Source: Runella limosa DSM 17973
GTDB taxonomy: Bacteria > Bacteroidota > Bacteroidia > Cytophagales > Spirosomataceae
Assembly: GCF_000482465.1 (NCBI RefSeq)
Contig: NZ_KI519428.1
Span: 62,001-126,000 of the forward strand
Direction: 5' to 3'
DNA length: 64,000 nt
Shown here: piece after piece, positions 35,191 to 45,062 of the stretch
Layout of the letters: every line of letters starts with the position of its first letter
Position numbering within the stretch: the first letter of the stretch is position 1
Notes under the pieces: generated by a model
Seen by the model: the letters and a program-made list of their open reading frames with translations, nothing else
Databases searched by the model: none
Told to the model about the DNA's origin: nothing
Position numbers and translations under genes: made by a program

Positions 35191-35340
35191 AGCCTCGGTA
35201 GAGGCGCAACATTTGTAGTGTTTGATTAAAAGTTTTTGAGAAAATCAAATTAGCCTCGGTAGAGGCGCAACATTTGTAGTATTTGATTAAAAGTTTTTGA
35301 GGAAATCAAATTAGCCTCGGTAGAGGCGCAACATTTGTAA
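35191..35340. repeat. 61-bp tandem repeat with hairpin modules, about 2.5 copies
   Basis: Units begin AGCCTCGGTAGAGGC at 35191, 35252 and 35313, a strict 61-bp period, and the last is cut after about 27 bases. Each unit has a hairpin (GCCTC-ggta-GAGGC) followed by GCAACATTTGTAG, a TTTGATT...AATCAAA inverted repeat and AT-rich filler. It occupies the spacer between metH and dtd. Confidence 0.9.
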
Positions 35341-35360
35341 GATTAAAAGAAAAATAAAAA

Positions 35361-35384
35361 AGTCGGGGTGGAAGCACCCCGACT
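35361..35384 (-). terminator. Intrinsic terminator of metH
   Basis: The stem AGTCGGGGTG (35361-35370) pairs with CACCCCGACT (35375-35384), loop GAAG. Read on the minus strand it is followed by TTTTTTATTTTT, 7 bases after the metH stop codon. Confidence 0.85.
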
Positions 35385-35390
35385 CACCAA

Positions 35391-38300
35391 CTAATCGTAA
35401 TTCAAAACAGGCGAAAGCCATTTTTCTACTTCTTCGAGCGGCATTCCTTTACGAACAGCGTAATCTTCCACTTGGTCTTTGGCAATTTTTCCGAGAGCAA
35501 AATACTTGCTGTCGGGATGTGCAAAGTACCAACCGCTGACCGAACTCGCAGGATACATGGCAAAACTTTCTGTTAGTTGAATACCTACTTGTATTTCTGC
35601 ATCCAACAACTCAAACATCGTACGCTTTTCGGTATGGTCGGGGCACGCTGGGTATCCTGGTGCTGGACGAATCCCTTGGTATTTTTCGGCGATCAACTCC
35701 TCGTTGCTAAACGTTTCGTTTTGGGCATATCCCCAATATTCTTTACGAACGCGTTCGTGCATCAATTCAGTGAAAGCTTCCGCTAAACGATCGGCTACGG
35801 CCTTGAGCATGATGCTGTTATAGTCGTCGTGGTCGGCTTCGTATTTTTCTAACAATGCCTCAATTCCAATACCTGTCGTTACGGCAAAAGCCCCGATGTA
35901 ATCGCCTCCTTTACTTCCACTTGGGGCGATAAAATCGCTCAAACAAAGGTTAGGTAAGTTAGCCGCTTTCTGATTTTGCTGGCGCAAATTATGAAGTCGA
36001 AGCGTCTCGTTTTGTTGCAACACCGCTGGCCAAACCCCCATGCGCTCGTCAGGGGCCGCTACACTTCCCTTGCGAGAAGCAGTTGGCTGGGTAAGCACAA
36101 TGTCGTCTTCTACCGAATTGGCAGGATAAAAACCAATGACGGCATTGGCCTTGAGGGATTTATTTTTGATGATGTTGGCCAACATGGCATTGGCATCATC
36201 GTACAATTTTTTTGCTTCTGCCCCTACCGTCGCATCGCTAAATATCTTTGGATATTTTCCGTGCAACTGCCACGTTTGGAAGAACGGCGTCCAGTCGATG
36301 TATTTGGCAATTTCTTCCAACGGATAATCGTGGAAGTACTTGTTGCCCAAGAATTTGGGTTTCACGGGTTCAAAAGTCGCCCAATCAATCTTCGTTTTAT
36401 TGGCTCGTGCAGCCACAATCGACAACGCTTCTTTGGCTTGTTGGCGCTTGGCGTGGTCTTCGCGAAGTTTGGCGTATTCTTTTTTGATGTCGGCCAACGT
36501 ATCCGCGTAGGTTTGCTCGTTTTGCGTCAATTTTCCAGCCACAGGCACTGCACGGCTCGCGTCCAATACGTGAATAACGGGGCCTGAATAGTGCGGGTCA
36601 ATTTTCACGGCCGTGTGAATGCGAGACGTAGTAGCGCCGCCAATCAACAAAGGCATGGTAAAGCCTTGGCGCTCCATTTCTTTGGCAACACCCACCATTT
36701 CGTCTAAGGAGGGTGTAATCAGACCCGAAAGCCCGATGATGTCAACGTTATGTTCTTTGGCCGCTGCTAGAATTTTATCGGTAGGCACCATGACCCCAAG
36801 GTCGATGATTTCGTAGTTGTTACAACCAAGTACTACACCCACAATATTTTTGCCAATGTCATGCACGTCGCCTTTTACCGTGGCCATCAGGATTTTTCCA
36901 GCCGCCGCGCCGCCGCCTGCTTTATCAGCTTCGATGTAAGGGGTTAAATACGCCACGGCTTTTTTCATTACCCGCGCCGATTTTACTACTTGTGGGAGGA
37001 ACATTTTTCCTTCCCCAAATAAATCTCCAACGACGTTCATACCGTCCATCAAAGGCCCTTCAATCACATCAAGTGGGCGATTTGATTGCTGACGCGCTTC
37101 TTCTACGTCGGTGTCGATGTATTCAGTAAGTCCTTTGATTAACGCATGTTCCAAACGTTTTGACACAGGTTGGTCGCGCCAAGCGTTATCAATAACTATT
37201 TCTTTTCCTTTCGATTTTACGGTTTCGGCAAAAGCCAACATCCGCTCCGTTGCGTCAGGGCGACGATTGAGAATGAGGTCTTCGCAGTGCTCCAACATGT
37301 CTTTTGGAAGGTCGTCATAAACCCCCAATTGACCAGCGTTTACAATTCCCATGTCCATCCCAGCCTTGATGGCGTGGTACAAGAAAACGGTGTGAATGGC
37401 TTCACGCACGGGCTCATTTCCACGGAACGAAAACGAAACGTTGGAAACCCCACCGCTCACTTTGGCGTACGGTAAGTGTTCTTTAATCCAACGGGTTGCG
37501 TTGATAAAATCAACGGCGTAGTTATTGTGTTCTTCGATACCCGTACCAACCGTAAGGATGTTCGGGTCGAAAATAATGTCTTGTGGAGAAAAACCTACTT
37601 TATTGACTAAAATCCAATAAGCACGTTCACAGATTTCGATACGACGCTCATAGTTGTCGGCCTGACCTACTTCGTCAAAGGCCATTACGACCACCGATGC
37701 TCCGTAGCGTTTTACTTTTTCGGCTTGTTCGATAAACTTCTCTTCACCTTCTTTGAGTGAAATAGAGTTCACAATGGCTTTCCCTTGCAAACATTTCAAA
37801 CCAGCCTCAATCACCTCCCATTTGGACGAATCCACCATGAAAGGAACGCGGGCAATGTCTGGCTCGGCCATAAGCAAGTTACAGAAGCGTGTCATGGCTT
37901 GCGCGCCGTCAATCATCCCTTCGTCCATGTTGATGTCGAGGACTTGGGCTCCCGTTTCTACCTGCTCGCGGGCTACCGAGATGGCTTCATCGTATTTGCT
38001 TTCACGAACCAAACGAGCAAATTTCTTAGAGCCTGTTACGTTACAACGCTCACCGATGTTTACGAAATTGGTTTCTTTCGTGATTTTGAGGGGCTCAAGT
38101 CCTGAAAGTTTCTGAATATGGTCGTTTTCGGGCAAATCACGAGGCTCGTATTTGGCAGCTACTTCGGCAATGGCCTTGATGTGCGGTGGCGTAGTTCCGC
38201 AGCATCCTCCGATGATATTGATAAAATTATCCTTCAAAAAGCCTTCAACAATGTCGGCCATTTCATCGGGTGATTGGTCGTATTCACCCATTTCATTGGG

Positions 38301-39182
38301 TAAGCCTGCGTTGGGGTGAGCGGAGGTAAAAAATGGCGCTTGGTTGGCCAAGGTTTGCACGTAGGGGCGCATCAAATCGGCTCCCAACGCACAGTTGAGA
38401 CCAATTGAAAGCAAAGGCATGTGCGAAACCGACGTCAAAAACGCTTCCGTCGTTTGTCCTGACAAGGTTCTTCCCGAAGCGTCCGTAATCGTACCTGATA
38501 CCATGATGGGCAATTCAGGTTTTTGGTTTACGGTTTTTGGTTGAAAACTTCCTTGAATTGGGCGAACAGTTCTTTTTTTTACGTCTGAGAAGTATAAATC
38601 AATCGCAAATAACGCCGCTTTGGCATTGAGTGTATCGAAGATGGTTTCGACCAAAAACAAATCAGCACCACCGTCGGCAAGGGATTGAACTTGTTCGTAG
38701 TAAGCATCCACTAATTCGTCGAACGTAACGGCGCGATACCCTGGGTCATTGACGTCGGGCGAGAGTGAGGCCGTACGGTTGGTGGGGCCAATTGAACCTG
38801 CCACAAAACGAGGCTTATCGGGGTTCATGGCCGTGTATTTATCACAAGCCTCCCGTGCCAAACGTGCCGATTCGTAATTAAGCTCATACACCAAGTCTTC
38901 CATGTGGTAGTCGGCCATGGCAATGGTCGTGCCGCTAAACGTATTGGTTTCGATGATGTCGGCACCTGCTTCGAGGTAAGCCTCGTGGATTTCACTGATA
39001 ACGTCGGGGCGGGTCAACGACAATAAATCGTTATTGCCTTTGACCTCGTGTGGGAAATCTTTGAAACGTTCGCCACGGTAATCAGCATCCGTCAATTTAT
39101 AACGCTGAATCATCGAACCCATCGCGCCATCAAGCACAAGGATTCGCGATTTGAGTATTTCTTGAATAGGTGGTTGTTGCAT
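35391..39182 (-). CDS. metH: Cobalamin-dependent methionine synthase
   Basis: 1263 residues from ATG 39182, chosen because a TATTTTTG promoter box at 39216-39223 would leave an upstream ATG (39203) almost leaderless. Domains are in the usual order: homocysteine-binding barrel (about 10-340, zinc site GGCCGTTPP), pterin-binding barrel (about 360-640, [14 protein letters not shown]), cobalamin cap and Rossmann domain with DVHDIG near 771 for the lower-axial His, and the SAM reactivation domain (about 920-1260, [12 protein letters not shown]). It transfers methyl from 5-methyltetrahydrofolate to homocysteine. A short inserted [18 protein letters not shown] stretch near 210 is unlike E. coli MetH. 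No cobalamin riboswitch is seen in the short upstream region. Confidence 0.97.
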   Translation of the reverse strand: MQQPPIQEILKSRILVLDGAMGSMIQRYKLTDADYRGERFKDFPHEVKGNNDLLSLTRPDVISEIHEAYLEAGADIIETNTFSGTTIAMADYHMEDLVYELNYESARLAREACDKYTAMNPDKPRFVAGSIGPTNRTASLSPDVNDPGYRAVTFDELVDAYYEQVQSLADGGADLFLVETIFDTLNAKAALFAIDLYFSDVKKRTVRPIQGSFQPKTVNQKPELPIMVSGTITDASGRTLSGQTTEAFLTSVSHMPLLSIGLNCALGADLMRPYVQTLANQAPFFTSAHPNAGLPNEMGEYDQSPDEMADIVEGFLKDNFINIIGGCCGTTPPHIKAIAEVAAKYEPRDLPENDHIQKLSGLEPLKITKETNFVNIGERCNVTGSKKFARLVRESKYDEAISVAREQVETGAQVLDINMDEGMIDGAQAMTRFCNLLMAEPDIARVPFMVDSSKWEVIEAGLKCLQGKAIVNSISLKEGEEKFIEQAEKVKRYGASVVVMAFDEVGQADNYERRIEICERAYWILVNKVGFSPQDIIFDPNILTVGTGIEEHNNYAVDFINATRWIKEHLPYAKVSGGVSNVSFSFRGNEPVREAIHTVFLYHAIKAGMDMGIVNAGQLGVYDDLPKDMLEHCEDLILNRRPDATERMLAFAETVKSKGKEIVIDNAWRDQPVSKRLEHALIKGLTEYIDTDVEEARQQSNRPLDVIEGPLMDGMNVVGDLFGEGKMFLPQVVKSARVMKKAVAYLTPYIEADKAGGGAAAGKILMATVKGDVHDIGKNIVGVVLGCNNYEIIDLGVMVPTDKILAAAKEHNVDIIGLSGLITPSLDEMVGVAKEMERQGFTMPLLIGGATTSRIHTAVKIDPHYSGPVIHVLDASRAVPVAGKLTQNEQTYADTLADIKKEYAKLREDHAKRQQAKEALSIVAARANKTKIDWATFEPVKPKFLGNKYFHDYPLEEIAKYIDWTPFFQTWQLHGKYPKIFSDATVGAEAKKLYDDANAMLANIIKNKSLKANAVIGFYPANSVEDDIVLTQPTASRKGSVAAPDERMGVWPAVLQQNETLRLHNLRQQNQKAANLPNLCLSDFIAPSGSKGGDYIGAFAVTTGIGIEALLEKYEADHDDYNSIMLKAVADRLAEAFTELMHERVRKEYWGYAQNETFSNEELIAEKYQGIRPAPGYPACPDHTEKRTMFELLDAEIQVGIQLTESFAMYPASSVSGWYFAHPDSKYFALGKIAKDQVEDYAVRKGMPLEEVEKWLSPVLNYD

Positions 39183-39215
39183 TGAATTTGAGAAAATAGC
39201 CATCTTAGGATTGTA

Positions 39216-39223
39216 CAAAAATA
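39216..39223 (-). promoter_or_regulatory. -7 element of metH
   Basis: The reverse strand reads TATTTTTG, matching TAnnTTTG. It predicts a leader of about 28 bases before ATG 39182. No -33 TTTG is evident at normal spacing, so activation by a regulator is possible. Confidence 0.45.
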
Positions 39224-39296
39224 ACGCAAAACGAAGTGATAACCTGATTCGTTAGACGATTATTGGGGATAAAAGCATAAAATTAGATTTATTTTA

Positions 39297-39304
39297 TACT
39301 TTTG
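39297..39304 (+). promoter_or_regulatory. -7 element of the Lrp/AsnC-type regulator gene
   Basis: TACTTTTG matches TAnnTTTG and is 95 bp before the ATG at 39400. It faces away from the metH -7 box 73 bp to its left, so one regulator site could control both. Confidence 0.4.
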
Positions 39305-39399
39305 AAGCAATAAATGCTATAAAATGCCCTGAAGTGATAAAGGCATCATACGCGAAATAGATAAAATGTCTAGCTCCCTTTTCGGTACAAAATACAACT

Positions 39400-39861
39400 A
39401 TGTTAAAATTAGACACCACCGACCGTGGCCTTTTGCGCTACCTTCAACAAAATGCGCTCTTAACGACCAAAGAATTGGCCGCGCAGCTTAACTTGTCATA
39501 TACGCCTGTCTATGAGCGCGTAAGAAAGTTGGAAAAAGAAGGAATTATCAAAAAGTACGTAGCGCTCGTCAATCGCGAGAAAATAGGCCGTAACCTGATT
39601 GCGTTCTGCAATGTTTCTCTCAAAGAACACAGCCGCGCCAACGGCGAAAAGTTTGTGTCGGCCGTGATGACGTTTGAAGAAGTGATGGAATGTTATAACA
39701 TTTCGGGAGAATACGATTTTATGTTGAAAGTAGTAGTGAATGATATGCCTGAATATCAGCGGTTTTTGATGGAAAAGTTGGGTTCACTCGATAGTATAGG
39801 AAACACCCACAGCATCTTTGTGATGAGCGAAATCAAACACGAAACCGCCCTGAAAGTATAA
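39400..39861 (+). CDS. Lrp/AsnC-family transcriptional regulator
   Basis: 153 residues. The N-terminal helix-turn-helix covers about 10-60 (TKELAAQLNLSYTPVYERVRKLEKEGIIKKY). The C-terminal RAM/ligand-binding domain follows (about 65-150, with ECYNISGEYDFMLKVVV), which senses amino acids and assembles octamers. Proteins of this type regulate amino-acid genes and often their own promoter. It is divergent from metH, so methionine or a related amino acid is a reasonable ligand, but that is inferred. It is followed after 3 bp by a glycosyltransferase gene and is probably co-transcribed with it. Confidence 0.93.
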   Translation: MLKLDTTDRGLLRYLQQNALLTTKELAAQLNLSYTPVYERVRKLEKEGIIKKYVALVNREKIGRNLIAFCNVSLKEHSRANGEKFVSAVMTFEEVMECYNISGEYDFMLKVVVNDMPEYQRFLMEKLGSLDSIGNTHSIFVMSEIKHETALKV

Positions 39862-39864
39862 GCT

Positions 39865-41016
39865 ATGTTGTACTTGTTTGGCGGGGTGATTGGAGGCTAT
39901 GCGGTGGCTTGTCTATGGTTGTGTTGGCAATGGTTACGTATTCCCAAGCGGCCTTTGAATCACTTGGACGTGCCTCCTGATTTTAAAATTTCGGTCATCA
40001 TTCCAGTGCGCAACGAAGCCGCCCACATTGGCGTATTATTGAATGACCTTGAGCGACAAACTTTAGCAAGTCAGCATTTTGAAGTGTGGGTGATGGATGA
40101 TGCTTCTACGGACAAAACTGCGGAGATTGTTGATGAATTTATTCAAAAAAAATTGTTGAATTTGCAGCTTGTGTCATTGGTCAATGCTCCCGTAAGTTCG
40201 CCTAAAAAAAGGGCCATTACGGAAGCACTCAAGCGAGCTAGTGGGCAATTGATTATCACCACCGACGGAGACTGTAGGGTAGGAGAAAGGTGGTTGGAAA
40301 TGTTCGCGCAAACGTACCTAGAAACGGGAGCGAAATTGATAAGTGGCCCTGTAACGTTCTTGGAAACAGCGCCTACAAGTGTTGTGGAAAGGGTGGGAGA
40401 GGTGGCTCAAACCATCGAATTTTCGAGCCTCATTGGCGTGGGGGCTTGTTTGCTAGAAGCGGGCCATCCAACCATGTGCAACGGCGCAAATTTGGCGTAT
40501 GAATGTGCCGCCTTTGAAGCAGTTGGAGGTTTTGCAGGAGTGGAGCAAATTGCGTCAGGCGATGATGAGTTTTTACTTCAAAAAATTTCAAAACATTTTG
40601 GCGTGGAAAAGCTTTATTTCCTAAAAAATGAGGCTGCTGTCGTCTCAACCCACGCGCAAGATTCTTGGCAGGGTTTTTACCATCAACGCATTCGTTGGGC
40701 CAGCAAATGGGCAGTCAATAAACGCCTTGCCACCATGCTAGTTGCGATTTGGGTATTTTTAGTCAATTTGCTGACGCTAATTTTGTTAATAGCACCATTT
40801 TGCGAAAATGTAGTGTCTTTTGAGTTTTGTACAATTCTATTGTTAAAATATGTGCCTGAATTTTTGTTTTTACGTTTGATTATCAGATTTTTGGGGAGAA
40901 AATCATGGGATTTGTACATTCCCATAGTGCAACTTTTTTATCCAATATACGTTCTGTTTTTTGGACTGGCTGCTCAACGAAAAGGCTATGTTTGGAAAGG
41001 GCGAAATTTGCGTTAA
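39865..41016 (+). CDS. Membrane glycosyltransferase family 2
   Basis: 383 residues. One N-terminal membrane helix (about 1-22) precedes a GT-A catalytic domain with VIIPVRNEAAHIG (about 44-56), the DDAS metal region VMDDASTDKT and TTDGDCRVGERW. The QxxRW motif appears as HQRIRWASKW near 275, so it is probably processive or at least of the inverting, membrane-bound type. Two or three helices close the protein (about 290-375). The donor and acceptor are unknown. The tight link to a polysaccharide deacetylase gene 120 bp downstream suggests cell-envelope or extracellular glycan work. Confidence 0.88.
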   Translation: MLYLFGGVIGGYAVACLWLCWQWLRIPKRPLNHLDVPPDFKISVIIPVRNEAAHIGVLLNDLERQTLASQHFEVWVMDDASTDKTAEIVDEFIQKKLLNLQLVSLVNAPVSSPKKRAITEALKRASGQLIITTDGDCRVGERWLEMFAQTYLETGAKLISGPVTFLETAPTSVVERVGEVAQTIEFSSLIGVGACLLEAGHPTMCNGANLAYECAAFEAVGGFAGVEQIASGDDEFLLQKISKHFGVEKLYFLKNEAAVVSTHAQDSWQGFYHQRIRWASKWAVNKRLATMLVAIWVFLVNLLTLILLIAPFCENVVSFEFCTILLLKYVPEFLFLRLIIRFLGRKSWDLYIPIVQLFYPIYVLFFGLAAQRKGYVWKGRNLR

Positions 41017-41136
41017 ATCGCCTCCTACAATATTGATTTTACCCGCTGATTTTCGCAGCTTTAATGCCGCTGATTTCGCAAAATTTAACCAAAGTTTTAC
41101 AATTACTAACGGGTCTTACTAACATCATCAACAGCT

Positions 41137-41823
41137 ATGATTCCATTGTTTGTCCATAAGTCGCCCCGAATCTTGAAGTCTTTTTATTCGCCTTTCGTTT
41201 GGGAAATTCCAACGGAAGAACCCGTGATTTATTTGACGTTCGACGATGGCCCTATTCCTGACGTAACTGAGTGGGTTTTGGAGCAATTGGACATCTATTT
41301 GGCAAAAGCCACGTTTTTCTGCATTGGCGATAACGTTCGTAAATACCCTGAGTTGTTTGCAAGCTTGCTTGCCAAAGGACATAGCGTTGGAAATCATACC
41401 TTTAATCATTTGAAAGGCTGGAATACGGAGGATGAGGCTTACCTCGAAAACGTAAAGCAGTGTAGTGAAATTTTGCCCGTAGATACGTCGCTTTTTCGTC
41501 CACCTTATGGGCGGATAAAGTTGAGCCAAGCGCGGCCTCTCCTTAACAATTACCATGTAGTGATGTGGGATGTACTGACGGGCGATTTTGAAAAATACCT
41601 TAGCCCTGAGCGTTGCCTTGAAAAAACGTTGAAATATACCAAAGCAGGCTCGATTGTGGTGTTGCACGATAGCCTAAAAGCATGGCGTAACATGAGTTAT
41701 GTCCTTCCTAGAATGCTGGATCATTTTTCCAGTCTTGGGTATCGTTTTGAAGCCCTGCCGCAGCACATTCCGCCTTCTATGAACCTTGGCGATGCCACAA
41801 GCTCGCCATATTTGGTACATTAA
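41137..41823 (+). CDS. NodB-type polysaccharide deacetylase
   Basis: 228 residues covering a single CE4 domain. Motif 1 TFDDG is at 34-38 (catalytic base and metal Asp), motif 2 HTFNH at 87-91 (metal His pair), and motif 3 RPPYG at 121-125. Motif 4 is WDVLTGDF and motif 5 IVVLHDS, so all residues needed for activity are present. There is no signal peptide, which leaves a cytoplasmic or non-classically exported location open. CE4 enzymes remove acetyl groups from N-acetylglucosamine-containing polymers or peptidoglycan. Confidence 0.92.
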   Translation: MIPLFVHKSPRILKSFYSPFVWEIPTEEPVIYLTFDDGPIPDVTEWVLEQLDIYLAKATFFCIGDNVRKYPELFASLLAKGHSVGNHTFNHLKGWNTEDEAYLENVKQCSEILPVDTSLFRPPYGRIKLSQARPLLNNYHVVMWDVLTGDFEKYLSPERCLEKTLKYTKAGSIVVLHDSLKAWRNMSYVLPRMLDHFSSLGYRFEALPQHIPPSMNLGDATSSPYLVH

Positions 41824-41853
41824 TTTTAGTGAATCATAACCTAACCAAAACCG

Positions 41854-43725
41854 ATGAAGTGGACAAAACTTTTACCTTTTACTTTTTTACTGGTGGCGAT
41901 TTGGTCACAAACCCACGCTCAGTCGTTCAACAACCTGCCCGTTGTTACCCAAAAACCACCCTTGCACGGCAAGCACTGGATGGCCATTACGGGTAAACCC
42001 TTGGCTGCTACTGCGGGAGCAATGATTTTTACCAAAGGAGGAAATGCCGTGGATGCGGCCTGTGCCATGTTGGCCGCGACCTGCACCATGTGGGATGTAC
42101 TCAGCTGGGGCGGTGAAACGCAAGCCCTTATTTACAATCCAAAAACCAAAAAAGTCATTGCCATTAATGCCTTGGGTGTAGCACCAACGGGAGCTACGGC
42201 CGATTTCTTCAAAAACAAAGGCATGAAGTACCCACCTGAGTACGGGCCTTTGGCAGCCGTCACGCCTGGAACACCAGGAGGATTGATGACCATTTTGGCC
42301 GAATACGGTACCATGTCGCTCAAAGAAGTGCTCGCCCCTGCCATGCAATTGGCAGAAGGCTATCCCATCGAAGCCCAAACGGCCAATTCAATCGAAGGGA
42401 AAAAAGACCTTATCAAACAGTGGCCGTATTCCAAAAAGGTATTTTTACCGCACTTAGGTGCCAAACGCGAAGCACCCGATGCGGGGGAGATTTTTGTACA
42501 AAAAGATTTATTGGAAACCCTAAAAAAACTCGTAAATGCCGAACAGCAAGCTTTAGCCAAAGGAAAATCGAGAAAGGACGCGATTTACGCGGCCAATGAC
42601 CTTTTTTATCGTGGTGAAATTGCCAAAGAAATTGCGAGAGGTTGCCAAGAACAAGGCGGCTTGATTACGGAACAAGATTTGGCCAATTGGAAGGTCAAAA
42701 TCGAAGAGCCAATGATGACGACCTACAAAGGAATTGAAGTTTATAAACTCCAACAGTGGACGCAAGGCCCTGCGATGCTTCAAACGTTGAACATCTTGGA
42801 AAACTTCGACCTCAAAAGCATGGGCTACAACTCTACTCGTTACGTGCATACGTTGTACCAAGCCATGAATTTGGCCTTTGCTGACCGTGATTTTTACTAC
42901 GGAGACCCTGCTTTTGGCCCCGAAGAACCCATGAAAGGATTACTTTCTAAAGAATATGCCAAAGAGCGTAGCAAGTTGATTAACCCCAACATGAACGACC
43001 CCAAAATTGGCCCAGGCGACCCTTATCCGTTTGAGGGCAAAGCGAATCCCTATTTAGATTTGCTCAAAAATTGGGGAAGTGCAAGCCTTACGGCTCCTAA
43101 AAATAATGCAACCCTGGATGAAAAATTTCAGGAAAGTTTCACGGCAGGAACGACCTCGGTAGAGGCCGCAGATGCCGAAGGTTGGGTAGTTTCGATGACG
43201 CCAAGCGGCGGATGGGTACCTGCGTGCATTGCAGGAAATACGGGCATCGGAATGAGTCAACGGATGCAGTCGTTTGTGCTTGACCCGAAAGAAAATCCTT
43301 TCAACGTGGTAGAGCCAGGGAAACGTCCACGGGTGACGCTCACACCTAGCCTTGCCCTAAAAAATGGCAAGCCATACTTGTCGTTTGCCAAACAAGCAGG
43401 AGATGAACAAGACCAGTTATTGCTCCAGTTTTTTCTCAATATGGTGGAGTTTGACATGACGGTTCAGGAGTCGTGTGAAGCACCAAGTTTTAAAACGTTT
43501 CAGATGTATTCGACTTTTGGCAACCACGAACGCATCAATGGCGGTTTAACCCTCAACGAAGCTATGCCTTCTTGGACACGAAAAGACCTCGGAAGAATGG
43601 GGTATAAAATCAACTACCAAGAACGAACCAGTGGCCCCATCAACGCCATTTACTTTGATTGGGAACACGGTAGTTTTTGGGGAGGCTCAAGCAACCACGG
43701 TGAAGATTATGGCATTGGCTGGTAA
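41854..43725 (+). CDS. Gamma-glutamyltranspeptidase-family protein, secreted
   Basis: 623 residues with signal peptide ending THAQ (residue ~23). The large-subunit start shows TGKPLAATAGAMIFTKGGNAVDAACAM, which is typical. The self-cleavage/nucleophile Thr is most likely T433 in AGTTSVEAADAEG, and the glycine-rich oxyanion region is MTPSGGW. The family is made as a proenzyme that cuts itself into two chains, then hydrolyses or transfers gamma-glutamyl groups, for instance from glutathione. Here the sequence after the nucleophile departs from the usual TTHxS, so the natural substrate may differ. Confidence 0.88.
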   Translation: MKWTKLLPFTFLLVAIWSQTHAQSFNNLPVVTQKPPLHGKHWMAITGKPLAATAGAMIFTKGGNAVDAACAMLAATCTMWDVLSWGGETQALIYNPKTKKVIAINALGVAPTGATADFFKNKGMKYPPEYGPLAAVTPGTPGGLMTILAEYGTMSLKEVLAPAMQLAEGYPIEAQTANSIEGKKDLIKQWPYSKKVFLPHLGAKREAPDAGEIFVQKDLLETLKKLVNAEQQALAKGKSRKDAIYAANDLFYRGEIAKEIARGCQEQGGLITEQDLANWKVKIEEPMMTTYKGIEVYKLQQWTQGPAMLQTLNILENFDLKSMGYNSTRYVHTLYQAMNLAFADRDFYYGDPAFGPEEPMKGLLSKEYAKERSKLINPNMNDPKIGPGDPYPFEGKANPYLDLLKNWGSASLTAPKNNATLDEKFQESFTAGTTSVEAADAEGWVVSMTPSGGWVPACIAGNTGIGMSQRMQSFVLDPKENPFNVVEPGKRPRVTLTPSLALKNGKPYLSFAKQAGDEQDQLLLQFFLNMVEFDMTVQESCEAPSFKTFQMYSTFGNHERINGGLTLNEAMPSWTRKDLGRMGYKINYQERTSGPINAIYFDWEHGSFWGGSSNHGEDYGIGW

Positions 43726-43729
43726 CAAA

Positions 43730-45061
43730 TCAGACCATCCCGCGTGATTTTAACTCTAAATATTTGTTGACTGTATTCGCATTTAAGTCCTGCGGAGCCG
43801 TCAAAATTGACTGAATGCCGTATTGTTCAAGTTCCTTGACGATACGGCGTTTTTCGTAATAAAACCGCTCGGCAATGGTCTTCAAATAAATTGTTTCGGT
43901 GGTTTCGGCGGGTGTTTTTAGCAATTCGGCGGTTTCGGTATTTTCAAAGAATATCACTATAAGTAGATGGTGCTTTGCTAATTGTCGTAGATAAGGCAAC
44001 TGACGATGTAGGGCATTGACAGTTTCAAAATTGGTGAATAATAAAAGCAAACTACGTTGGCGAATCTGATTTTTGACGTGGCTATATAGCGTTTCGTAGT
44101 CGCTTTCCAAATACCGCGTTTTTTGTTTGTACAGTACTTCCAAAATCTTTTGCATTTGCCCCGTTCGACGGTCAGCGGGTAGAACTTGCCCAATCACTTC
44201 TGAAAAGGTAAAAATTCCCGCTTTGTCTTGCTTCAATAAGGCAATATTGCTTAGTACAAGCGACGCGTTGATGGCGTAATCTAACAGTGTTAGACCCTCA
44301 AACGGCGATTTCATCACCCTTCCTTTGTCAATCAAGCAATACACTGCTTGCGAGCGTTCGTCCTGAAAGGCGTTTACCATCAGCTCGTTGCGACGGGCGG
44401 TGGCTTTCCAGTTGACGGTGCGTATATCATCGCCCTGTACGTAGGGGCGAATTTGTTCAAACTCCATACTATGTCCCAACCGTCGCTGACGTTTGATGCC
44501 AATGTCAGTGAGTCGATTTGAGATGGCCAAAAGTTCGTATTGCCGCATTTGTAAATACGAAGGATACACGGCCACCATTTTGTCTTGTGAAAATTGGTAA
44601 CGCCGTTTTAACAAACCAAGTGGACTTTTAACAAAAACGTTGACGGCCCCAAAACTATATTCGCCGCGTTTGGTGGGGCGGAGTTCATACCGAAGTTGTT
44701 GGTTTTCGTTGGGGGCCAAATTCGTTTGAAACAAAACATCACGTCGTTGAAATTGGAAAGGAATTTCGTCGATAATGTCAAGGTTTGTACGGAACGAATA
44801 ACGGTTTTCAAGGTGGAGAATGATGGGATTGGGGTCGCCATTTGAAAGCCGATCAGCAACATCACGGCGGGCAAAAATACCTTTATCGACACGAAATAGC
44901 AGAAAAGCATCCACAAGAGTTACTACCAAAGCCACCGCTGCCGCCAATTTTACCAAACCAAATAGCCCGATAAAAAGGTAAGAGGCCAAAAAAGCCGCTA
45001 CCAAAGCAATTAGTAGTGTCCAGAAAAGCGGAGAAAAATACAGGTTTTTGATGACTTTCAT
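43730..45061 (-). CDS. DUF58-domain membrane protein
   Basis: 443 residues from ATG 45061 (the frame extends further into the upstream gene but the chosen start gives a standard N-terminus, MKVIKNLYFSPLFW). Two membrane helices lie at about 10-55. The rest includes a beta-rich region and the DUF58 signature GHSMEFEQIRPYVQGDDIRTVNWKATARRNELMVN (about 190-225), followed by a VWA-like fold. DUF58 proteins usually pair with MoxR ATPases; none is adjacent here. It is one base after the stop codon of the Sua5 gene, so the two are probably co-transcribed. Confidence 0.9.
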   Translation of the reverse strand: MKVIKNLYFSPLFWTLLIALVAAFLASYLFIGLFGLVKLAAAVALVVTLVDAFLLFRVDKGIFARRDVADRLSNGDPNPIILHLENRYSFRTNLDIIDEIPFQFQRRDVLFQTNLAPNENQQLRYELRPTKRGEYSFGAVNVFVKSPLGLLKRRYQFSQDKMVAVYPSYLQMRQYELLAISNRLTDIGIKRQRRLGHSMEFEQIRPYVQGDDIRTVNWKATARRNELMVNAFQDERSQAVYCLIDKGRVMKSPFEGLTLLDYAINASLVLSNIALLKQDKAGIFTFSEVIGQVLPADRRTGQMQKILEVLYKQKTRYLESDYETLYSHVKNQIRQRSLLLLFTNFETVNALHRQLPYLRQLAKHHLLIVIFFENTETAELLKTPAETTETIYLKTIAERFYYEKRRIVKELEQYGIQSILTAPQDLNANTVNKYLELKSRGMV

Positions 45062-45062
45062 G

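Noticed and set aside
35191-35340. CRISPR array
   Set aside because: The period is constant and the sequence between hairpins is itself repeated, so there are no unique spacers; no cas genes are near.
35391-39399. Cobalamin or SAM riboswitch controlling metH
   Set aside because: The region between the promoter box and the start codon is only about 30 bases, too short for either.
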